Shown here: positions 39,801 through 51,800 of the stretch, piece by piece
Layout of the letters: each line of letters begins with the position of its first letter
How positions within the stretch are numbered: position 1 is the stretch's first letter
NCBI GenBank assembly: GCA_012934845.2
Contig: WNNJ02003838.1
Location: forward strand, 19,485 to 83,484
Direction: 5' to 3'
DNA length: 64,000 bases
DNA from: Pomphorhynchus laevis
Lineage: Eukaryota; Acanthocephala; Palaeacanthocephala; Echinorhynchida; Pomphorhynchidae
Notes under the pieces: model-generated
Told to the model about the DNA's origin: nothing
Seen by the model: only the letters and a program-made list of their open reading frames with translations
The model's database searches: none
Position numbers and translations under genes: made by a program

Positions 39801-42800
39801 AAAATATTTCATATTCGAAAAACTGATGAATCTTTAGATAGTAATTTTAAATTTTATATTGAAACTATAAAATAATGCATAGTTTCAGTACTTTTAACAA
39901 AGATTATATTATCAACAAAACAAAGTCCTCAGGTCAATAATAACATTTTATCAATATAAAATGTTAAAATTTATAATTGAAATTAAAAAAATAATAATTT
40001 TTATGAATTGACTAATAAATAACAGACGTTGTATCATAATAAGGATTAGAGGTTATCAGGAGGAACTGCTATCTGATTAGGTTTCAGCCCATTTTCTCAC
40101 CCAACAGAGCAACGGGGCCAAATACGTGTTAAGGACGTATTTTCTCTGATGAAATGTGTGTATTTTATTCTAATACAAAGTAGATTAGTTATTATCCATC
40201 CGTAAAAAGTTTTCGATAAATAGTTTAATTCATTTTTAATAATATCGTGTTGATTTATTTATTGTAATTATTTTTCTTATAATTAAAGAAATAAAATATA
40301 ATAAATATAAGAAAAAGATTAAATCAATTAAACTTGCTTGAAATTAAGCAGAAAAATAAATTCGTATCAAGAATGCATAGTTTCAGTATTTTTGACAGAG
40401 ATTATATTACCGGCAAAACAAAGTCCACATATCAGTGATTTTATTTTTTAGATATTAAAATTGTAATATTAATATTATATATTATAATAATATATAATAA
40501 TATCATTTAATGTATATATACATTATTTTAACGATAAATTTTAAAATTTAGTTATTTTCTTAAATAAAAACGCAGCTAGCTTAACGCGATTATGGATCAA
40601 TAAACATTTTTTGAACGCTCTTTTGTATTACTCAAAAACTTCATTCCTGAATACAATTGCAGACTCGTGCAATTGTAATTTAAGGACTTAATATTTTAAC
40701 TGAACAGTAAATTAAAAATCTGTAACAATTATTTATTACATAAATTAGATAGATAAAACATAAATCATATGAATTTATTTTGAATACCTCATAAAGGAAT
40801 TTAATTTACTTTTATAAAAAAATAAAATTTAATCTTTGCGGTCTATTTTTTACACGTCATTTCTGTCTATAGAAAATTGTTACAACTGTAATATAGGGGT
40901 AAAATCGTTGTAATTGCTTATATATCGGAATTGTAGTTCCTGAAATATCAAAATAAAATTTCTTCCTTTATTGATCCAGTTATAATAATTCTTTATCAAT
41001 AATGGATCATTATCAAATATTTTATTCTAATGATTTACTTTATAAAAAGTAAATCATTTTCTTTTATTAGTTAAATTTACTAAACTCCGCCTTGGCCGGT
41101 CCCAAGCCCTTGCTAAGAAAAGAGCAGGGTTGGCGATAGACTTCGTGACATAGGTAGCCGTAAAACAAAACAGTCACATCAACTGAAATGCTGTCTCAAT
41201 GAACTTCGCAAAAGATGACTACGGTGGTACGGCCACGTTCTCCGTGCAAGCGATAGAACCAAATGGAGACAGAAAAGTTGGACTCCGTAACGAAGTGGAT
41301 CAAACACTGAGGAAAAGGAAGAAAAAAAGAGTAAAGTTAAATTTACTAATTACTTTGATCACTACGATTTTTTATAATCTAAAAATCAGAAATTTTGATT
41401 TTAAATAAAAAAGATTCCAAAAACTAAAATATTAGTAAACGTATTTTAATTATGGTTTTTAATTTGAAAAATTCAAAATAGAACAACAATTTATATATTC
41501 ATAAATAGATGAATGTCAAAGTTTAAAATCTCGCATGTTGTGAGATAGGATGTATAATAAGAAATGCATAGTTAGAAATTCAATTATTATTTATATATTT
41601 AAGCACGTTTTATGTAAAATGGCTAAACTTTATTAACGAAACGTAAACATCTATATAATTTGATGTTAAGAGAATTATACCGTCATCATCAGTTGTGGAA
41701 TTGGAAGAACTAAGAATAGTATCTAGTAATTCATCGAGCTTAATACGCGCCTTTACTTCCTGCAGCAAATCAACTAAATTCAAAGATCACCTGATTAATT
41801 TTTTAATTTCTAAAATTTGAAGTACATGCAATTTGTAAAAAAATAATATTGATTTATAGGCAACATTAAATAACCTAAATTATAATTGTATGTTCATAAT
41901 TTTGCTATTTTAATTTTTAATATTAAAAGTGTAAAATACAAAAACTCGATTAACTGATATAATTAAGTGATCAAATATTATAATAATATTATAATTATCA
42001 AATAATATTATATTAATATTATAATATCATTTGATAATATTATAATATTATATCAAATAATATTATAATTATTGATCAAATATTACTTATATTAATATTA
42101 ATTATAATTAGTCAAATGTTATCATTGTATATTTGATATATAAAAGATGAAAAATCCGTTTGGCAGTCACAAAATTATTATAAAAATTTATCAGCAAAAA
42201 TTAAAATTCTAAAATTAAATTATAAAGATTTTTCTTTGAAAGCAAAGTTTCAGCTAATTAGAACAATGTTTTCGCAAATTTATATCGTAGAAAGTAAAAT
42301 ACAAGCAAACTCGCACTAGAAACGACGTTCTGAATTAAAAACAAAAATGAGTTATTGATTGAGTAGTAATATAGTGAGTTCCCATTCATTTTTTGAAGTG
42401 TCAGCAAATCAAACGTTTATTAAAAACTAAGACTGAAGCCTTGCAGACTAACGACTTGCAGACGATTGACTTAAGACCATAAACACAATAAATAATATTT
42501 CCTGCGTTCCAGATAGTTCCTGTGTCGCGTAAGAATAATTGAACAAGTGTTCCTGATATTGAAGAATTATTAATCGAAATATTCGAAATAATGAGTTCCC
42601 TTTCATAACTTGGACCGATCATTAAATGAATGTTTAGGCCTGATAACGGATTTTTATATTAAGAATTTAGATTCATCGTGTTGTTTAGTTTAAAACGTGT
42701 ATTTATCCTGCTTTGACTTGTTTCATTTTGTGGTTTCAGTGCTCTATTTCGTAGTAGAAATTGGGATTTATTTTCACGCCTGATTTCCTTACTTGAAAAA

Positions 42801-45800
42801 TTACAGATTATTATTCTAATAAATCAGCGAAATGCTGCTAAGCGAGTTCAGAATCTATATGTATTATTAGTAAAAATATTATTAAAAACAGGATGCACAA
42901 AATGGTCGCTTGATGGTTAACCCTTTGCTATTAAAGGTTTTACAAACTTGTTTTTGAAGGTTTAGTGCTTTTATGTATCTAATGATTAGATCAATAGCCT
43001 CTAAAAATCTGAAAATAAAATTTCACTCCTCACTCTATCTAAACAAATAATGCGGGTGAATTAAATTATATGTCCAATTATGAATTTATAGTAAAATGTA
43101 GTAATAAAAATTTCTATTTTTAGATCCCGAAATTTGTTAACACTTTAATTTTTTGAAAGGACGATGATCAATTTGATCATCGTCCCTCCACAAACTTCTT
43201 GTTTCCCGTCTATTCGTATCGCTGAACTCTTTTATCTACTTGCTGTCTCTGAAGATGATGCATGGTGCCTTCTTATTTCGTCACCCTGTAAGTCCTCTCC
43301 TGCCGATCCCATGACTACCCAGCCTCTTTAATTCGTCAATAATTCTCCAAATATTGTCAACTAACATCTTATTTTTCCTATCCAGCCTCTTTAATTCGTC
43401 AATCCGTAATGGAATATCTCCTGTTCATTGGAAAGCGGTTATTGTTCTTGTACTACTTAAAAGGGCTTCTCTTGACTTTTATAAAAGGCTTCATCTTATT
43501 GCCCATACTTGGAATTCCCTACTTGATCACCTGGGATTTTCATCCTCACTCCTTTATTTCAAGTAACTATTGCTCTAAACTACGTTCAATGATACTAGAC
43601 GAGTAACTATTGCCTTCAATCTGTTTCGTTTTTGTGGGCTTGCACACTCTGTGTACATTTGCTACATAAAAAAACTTTTTCTAAATAGCTTTGAATATTT
43701 AATAATCTATCAACATGAGTTTTGTAATTAATTAACACTTCAGAATGCTTAAATAATATTGTAATTTAAATAATTAAAAAATAGTTAATGTTTTTAATAT
43801 AACATAATATTACTATGATAATATTGTTTTAATTCAATAATTATTCTATTGTTAAATTACAGAATATTCTTAACAATATGTACTCACTGTCTTTCGATTT
43901 GCATTTTTTTAAATACAAATTTTCATTTTAGAAAGTTTAAGAATACAACATTTGTATCAATTACTTCACTTTCAATGTTTGATTTCGTCCATAACATGTA
44001 AGTAGCAATTTAAATTACACAATATTGTACTCATTCCCTTTTCTATGCTTCGTTTCTAAACGAGTAACTATTGCTTTCAATCTGTATCGCTTTTGTGGGA
44101 TTATAAGCACACAGTCTGTGGTAATTTGCCACATTAAAAAATCTTTCTTTTTCTATTAAAATGAATTCGCTTTTAAATTTAAAAATTTTAATTCAATTAT
44201 ACTCACCACAGTCACTGAGGTCCGATGGATGAATTTTGTTGGTGTTAACTAAAACATTTTTCAAAACTAAAAAAAACTTGAGTCGTAATCCTACTTTGCG
44301 AAGCATTCAATTCTGTGTCGGAAATAACTTCATAATAATCGGAAGAATCGTTTGAATTTTCATTATTTTTATTGGAATTTTCATCGAGATTTGTATCTAC
44401 ATGTTCATTGCTTTCATTTTCGCCATTTTCATCGGCATTTTCAGTATTTTCATCGTCTAAATATAAAAGGATTTGCAAAAAAATGATTTATATATTTTTA
44501 ATTTATTTTATTGTATAAAAGACATGAAAAAGATTATTATTAAATAATCAGGAAAATGAATAAATATTTAATTAATATATTTCTCTAATAAAAATGTGTG
44601 ACATGTGAAATATAAAAACATTTCACATGTCACACAAATTAATTATAACAGAAAGACAAAAAATAGAATTTTGATTTCGTCCATAACATGAAAGTAGCAA
44701 TTTAAATTAAACAATATTGTACTCATTCCCTTTGCTGGGAATGAAATTCTTTTTGAAATTCTCGGCGCCTTGGGTAGATGGGCTACCGTTTTTTTTGACG
44801 AGCTTGATAAGCGTCCCCACTGTCACTTCGACGAGGCTCGCGCAAAGGTGTTTTTACTCCAGAGGATCAGCCTGGTCGTGCAAACGACAACGCTGTTTCT
44901 ATGTTGAGACGACAGACAGAGATACTGATAACTTTTAACTATAAAATTATTAACTTTAAAAAACCTATATGTTTTGAACATATTCTTTTATTTCTTTTTA
45001 TTGATTTGTGAATTTAAAGAAACAATAAATTAGTTTTATTCCAAAAATTACAATATTTCGATAACTACTGCTATAATAATTAGGAAATTACAAACAGTTT
45101 ATTCAAACACAAAAGCATTAAGTTTGCCATTTATACAAAATACTCAAAATTTGTAACAAAAGAAACAAGCAAAACCAAAAAAATTAGCGCAAATATAATT
45201 TTTTATTGTGAACTATCTCTGATAATACAAAAGACTTGATTTATTATTAGATATATAGACTGTATTCAGATGCAAAATATCTAATAATAAATCAAGTCTT
45301 TTGTGTTCTCGGGGATGATTGGCAATAAAAAAGATACATTTGACACGAAAACTATTCTATATGATATAAATATCATTACAAGAAAAATGGCATTAGTATA
45401 ACACAACAAAAACTAAGCCAGGTTGGCATAGTATTGTGAAACTACTGCAATAAGGTATACATAGAAGCAACCGGGCAGGGATAATCAAAACGCACTAAAG
45501 GCATAAGCACTTTGATGATTTATATATTTTACATTTTTTGTTTTATTTTAATAATAGTCTAGCTTAAAATATATATCAATAAGAATTATTTAATAGATTT
45601 TGAAGAAAGCCAATATCATTATCAATTGAAATTTTTGATTACACTGTATTTTGCATTAATCCTATTTATAACCCAATAGCAGTACACAACATTTTAGTAT
45701 TGGTAGACCTCATCAGCTGTACTGATCCAATACCTACGTTTCACGTTACGGTCTTGTTAATCTTGACTGTCGATAACTCGACTCGTTTGCTGTATTAGAA

Positions 45801-48800
45801 ATTAGATTATTGCAAATTTAATTAAAATCATTTATGATTTTAAATAAACTCATCAAAAGTAGGGGAAGTTCTACCTTCAATTTGAAAGACTAACAAATTT
45901 TGTAATTAATTTTTATTATCAAACTAGGCATATATAGTTTGCTTCCTCATTGAAATTTTTAAAAGCAGTGCACACTGCTTTAATTCTATCTATAAGCTAA
46001 CAGCAGTACGCTACATTTCAGAATTGGTGGACCTCATCAGCTGTACTGATCCAATACCTACTGCTCATGTTTCTGTCCTTTTAATGTTGGCTGACGAATC
46101 ATTCGACTCGTCTGCTTTTATTAACAATTATTTTTAATAAAAGACTTTTGTGTAACATTTTGCAAAATTAATTAAAATCATTTCTGATTTTAAACTAAAT
46201 CAGCGTAAATCAAATAAGATTTAATAAGACAACTACTAAATCTTATTTGATTAAGTAGGGGAAGGTTCTACCTTCAATTAACTTGCAATTAATTACTGTT
46301 AAACTAGTCATACATTTTATTTTTAATTAAATTTAAATTTATATAATTAAATTTATATTTTTGATGATACTATATCTTGCTTTTATCCTATAATATTATT
46401 AATCATAGATTGGATCTGTAGCTGATGAGGGCCATCAATATTAAAATGTAGCATACGGTTGTTAAAACCTTAGTTTAAAATATGCATCTATTAAATTATA
46501 TTAATGATTTTGAAGAAAGCCAAAATGTCATTATTTCTTAAAATCATGATTTCTTAAATTATTTATTCTTAAAAATTCATTATTTAATGTATTATATTTT
46601 ATATTATATGGTATCCATGAATGCTCATGCAAAAATATGTTTCTTGTAAATTTAAATATGTCATCTTTACGATATAAATTAAATTAGTTTTAATTGATGT
46701 TAATTTAATGTTCATATCAAGATATACACCTTCTTTATCATTAATATTGGTTTTGTTAAGAATAAGGCTTTCTGGATAAATGTGCTCACTTATTGAATAA
46801 AAATTATTAGAAAACAAGGAAATTTAATCGAATGCAAATAAATATATAGACGTTATAAACACGAAAGAATCTGAAAACAACTTTAAATTATTTTACGCAT
46901 TAGAAGATGTTAAGGAACTTAATGTCAGCTTTCATTTATTTAAAAAAAATAATTTACTTAAAGTATATTATTTATTATCCATCCATAAAAATTTGCCACT
47001 TAAGAGTTAAATTTATTCTTTATATTATTGTGTTGATTTATATATTTTACTATTTTCTGCTTGATGTTATTTTTATAGTAACCTAGTTTAAAATATGTAT
47101 ATATTAAATTATTCAAATGATTTTGAAGAAAGCCAATATCATTACATATTGTTGCAATTCTTAAAATTTCATTATTTAATGTATTATATTTTATATTATA
47201 TGGTATGCATGAATGCTCATGCAAAAATATGTTTCTTGTAAATTTAAATATGTCATCTTTACGATATAAATTAATAAGTAGTTTTATTTTAAATAGTTGA
47301 TAATGATCCATTATTGATAAATTATTATTCGAGCTGAATCAAACAAAAGAGGAAAATTTTTTATTGATATTTCGCTAACTTCTGTCAGCGTCTTCAGAAA
47401 ATTACGGTTTTTCAAAATGTACATGCTTTTATAAAAAAATTAATTCAAAACGATCACCAATTTAAGACGATCGTTTTGAATTTTTTATAAAGGCATGTGC
47501 ATTTTGAAAAACTGTAATTCTCTAAAGACGCTAACAGAAGTTAGCGAAGCATCAATGAAACATGTCCTCTTTTATTTGATCCAGCTCGAATAATTTATCA
47601 ATAATGGACCAGTATCAACTATTTAAAATTAATTGACTTTGTTAATTACTGATCCAATACCTAAGTATTTCGTTTGGTATTTAATAAGAGTTTGAAATCA
47701 GAAATGATTTCAAACTCTTATTTAAAGAGTTTCAACTATTAGAAAATATTAACTACTTGTAAATTTAACAAAATCTACTTTTAAATTAACTACTTTTAAA
47801 TTAAACTGATGTTAATTTAATGTTCATATCTAGATATATACATTATTCGAGGCTGCTTGAATAAATGTGTCCCCTTATTAGATAAAAATATTAGAGTTAA
47901 ATACACATATATCATCAAAAATATTAATAATATTAAAGTTTTTTAATGTGGCAAATGCACACAGATTGTGAGCTTACAAGCCCATAAAAGCGAAACAGAT
48001 TGAAAACAATAGTTACTTGTTTAAAAGCATTGAACATAATTGCTTTTGGAAAAAAGGGAGTGCGGATGAATATCGCAGGTGAATTCCAAAGTAGAGGAAC
48101 AGCGATATGTATAGATCGACGGCCGAAGTTGGTTGAGTGAAGAGGTACGTGTAGCAAAAAAAAGCACAGAAACGTAGTTGAGTTGAAAGAGAGCGAGATT
48201 CACTTAGATTAGGCAGATGTAGATAAGAAAGAGAATTACAATGGAGAAGGCGATAAGTTAGACAGAGCAGACGAAAACGAACGCGATGTTCGATACTTAG
48301 CCATCCAAGTTTTGATAAATAGTAGGATATATGATCGAATTTACGAAGTCGAAAAAGGATGTACACAGCAGTGTTAATGAGGCGTTGAAGAGGTTTAAGG
48401 GATGACTTTGAAGAAAAGATGAGCAGGCAAAGACAGTAATCAACACGTGGGAAAAGAAGGGAGGAGATAACAGATTTACAAGAACTAAAATGTAGAGAAT
48501 TTCTGACGAGACGAATATCACGGAGAAGAATATTTGAAGACCTAGTTTTATCACGAATGAAGGGATCGAGATGCAGGTTATTGTCGAAGTGAACGCCTAT
48601 AAATACTAGTTTATCTACAGCAGGAATAATTGTGGTCTGAAGATACAGAGAAGGAGGAAAAACATAAACAGTGGAGGGTAAAATCCATAACACTTTAGAT
48701 TTGGTAGGATTTAGGGACATGCGCAAAGAAATTAGATGTTCTGATAGAGCGCGAAGACAATTAGACGCAGATACGAAAAGTTGGCTTAGGAAGTGAGGAG

Positions 48801-51800
48801 ACGAATAAGAATATAGAAGTATATCATCAGCTTACTGCATTACTCTGAAGCAGAATTTATTAGTTATAAAAGATAAAGCTCCAAGAAGAAGCGTAAATAG
48901 AATAGGGCCAAGTACTGAACCTTGAGGTACACCACAAGAGAGAAGATAGAGGAGAACACATCGAATTAGAATGGACGGAAAATGATCTATCGGAGAGATA
49001 CGAAGAGAACCAAGCCAAGGTAGACAAAGATAAGTCATAATGATAGCGAAGACGAGAAAGAAGGATTTTGTGATCGACAATGCTGAATGCAGATGAAAGA
49101 TCGGGCGATATTACCACACTACAAAGTCCTTCGTTACGAACGGAGAGCAGATCAGAAAATACTTTATGACATGCTAGTTCGGTGGAATGATTGGAGCGAA
49201 AAGCAGATTGAAAAGAAGGGTAGATCTGCGATGAAAAGAGATACTTGTTGATATGATCTAAGACGATGTGTTCGAGAATTTTGGATAAGGTTGGTAGAAT
49301 TGATATTGGGCAATAAGATTAAGGAAGAGAGGAGTCAAGATAGGGCCTTTTAAGACGGGGACGAAGAATGGCCGTTTTCCAAAGAACAAAAATATTCCAT
49401 TTCAGATCGACGAGTTAAAGAAGCTGGTAAGGAAAGGTGTGAAGTCTGTTGACAGCAATTTGAGAATTCGAGTAGGGATGAGATTGGCAGGAGAGGACTT
49501 ACAGGTTGACGGAACAAGAAGGCAAGATACCTCATATTCAGATACCGCAAGTAGGTAAAAGAGCTCAGGGATGCAAATAGACGGGATACAAGAAGTTTGT
49601 GGAAGGACTATGATCCAATCGATTAGAGAAATAGTTTTTGAAATTAAAGAATCAGAAAATCGTGCAGGATCGAGAGTGGAGATTTCAGAGTAACGAGAAG
49701 GTAGAGAATTGATAGTTTTCCATTTAGTTCGAGTCAATAGCGAAAGCCAGTTTGTTTCGCCAAAAACTATGCCTTAGAACGCAGAACTTGCCTATGCGAA
49801 CGACGAAGAGTAAAGAATTGGTTACGATAAACGGTGGAGTCAAGTGCTGAAGATAGTCTGAGATAACGATGATAAGTTCTGGAAGAAGGAAGCAGGAGGC
49901 GTTTTGAAGTCACACGCTCGGAGTCGAACCATGTTGCACGATAGTGACGTGATTGAACGAAAGTTTTAAGGTAAAGAATTTCATCTAGGATAGAGCAAAA
50001 TACATTGTTAATTTAGGATACATAAGTAATTGAAGAATTGGTAGATAGAAGAAGGATACATTCAAAAAATGAAACAATGTAATCAAAGAATTGCATAAAC
50101 AATTGGTTACGAAATCACAAATGCATAAACAAATGACAAATGCAAGAACAAATCACAACTACATTAACAAATGCATAAACAAATGTCAAATGCATAAACA
50201 AATCACAAATACATAAACAAATCATAAATGCATAAACAAATCACAAGAGCATGAACAAATCATACAAATCCCAAATACATAAACAAATCACAAATGCCTA
50301 AACAAATCACAAGAACATGAACAAATCATACAAATCACAAATGCATAAACAAATTACAAATGCATCAACAAATCACAAATGCATAAACAAATAACAAATG
50401 CATAAACAAATCACAAGAACATGAACCAATCATACAAATCACTAATGCATAAAAAAATCTCAAGTATATAAATAAATCATACACATCACAAATGCATTAA
50501 CAAATTATAAACGCATAAACAAATTTCAAATGCATAAACAAATTACAAATGCATAAACAAATTTCAACTACATAAACAAAACATAAACTAATAACATAAA
50601 CTAAATACATTGTCAAAGAGGGTACATAAGTAATTAGGGGATTGGTAGATAGAAGAAGGATACATTAACGGAAAGCAGTTAATATGTAGGCAAAGGAAAA
50701 AGTCGAGGAATTTCCAAGAACGACACGAGATAATTGCAAGAACATTGATTTTTAACAAAGGGAGAGAACATGTAACAAGGAAGCGGTCAGATAGAGTAGG
50801 ATCAGTTATGCACAATGAAGAAGACAAGGCGAGAAACGAAGGTAGGGCAACAATATCGAGGGTACCGCCAAGAATATGGGTAGCAGAAGAATAATGAGGA
50901 GACATGATTTGAAAATCATGATCATTAAATGTAGAAATCGTCTTTAGGGAGTTGGAATCACAAAGACGGTCTAAGCGAACATTTATATCACCTAGTACAA
51001 CGCAAGGTAAACCGGAGAGGAAGATAAAAGAGAGTAAGTTTAACAGTTCACCGAAAAAAGAGTCAGATGGATGACATAATCCAGGTCGATAGAATAAGTA
51101 GATATTGAGAAACAATCAGCCGGCTATTACACGAAACCTAATTAATTCGAAAGTGAGAAGAACAAATGGCAACGATAATGATTGCAGCGGAGATCAGTGG
51201 TGAGAGAAAGCTATAAGACCACAGGGGTAAATTGATCTGTTTGAACTAATATGTAGTTGACGACCCTTATCAATTACTGAGAGGTTTAAAGATCAGAGGC
51301 GTTTAATAGAATAATCACTCTTATCAACGTGTCAGGATTAGGTTAAACACAACACATTCAAAAATTTATGAAGGAAAATGTCATATACTAAATCGACCTT
51401 GTTACTAAGAGAGCGGATATTTAAGACGGCTAATTTCCAGGAAGACTTGGGAAGCAGCGGAGTCGAATCAATTAGAGGATACACTGGATGATTTACTTGA
51501 ATATTAGCTGGAGGATATACTGACAGCTTTACTTGAGAGTTTTCTTGATAATTAACTGAAGGGTTTACTAGAGTTTACTAAAGTATTTAATGGATGATTT
51601 AATCGAGGATTAACTGAATAATTTATTTGAGTATTTACTTGAGAATTAATTAGAGTATATACTTGAAGATTTACTGGATTATTTAATTGAGGATTTGCTG
51701 AAAGATTTACTAGAGGATTGACTAGAGAATTGAGTGGAGGATTTACTGGAGGATATACTTTAGGATAAACTGAAGGATAAACTTGAGGATTTACTGGAGG

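Larger units (their letters stand above)
38000..41680 (-). other. ATRX-like intron of 3.7 kb
   Basis: Holds a duplicated TATA-rich block (38265-38545), a palindrome TTAATGTGAGCAATG..CATTGCTCACATTAA (39041-39074), a copy of the G+C-core repeat (40005-40195), a fold-back half copy (40940-41010) and a LINE scrap (41090-41330). The open frame at 39496-39699 is hydrophobic A+T-rich sequence without support. Confidence 0.5.

Noticed and set aside
41199-41408. Plus-strand frame ending in Lys/Arg run as a gene
   Set aside because: An adjacent frame matches a LINE tail signature (RRWYGHVLR), so the patch is more likely transposon debris.
44717-44938. Plus-strand frame of 73 codons in a less A/T-rich patch
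   Set aside because: No recognisable domain; the patch resembles the 5' part of a dispersed element and lacks splice sites.
50120-50585. CRISPR-like array
   Set aside because: Units are contiguous imperfect 19-20-base repeats without spacers, in an animal genome and inside a retrotransposon.
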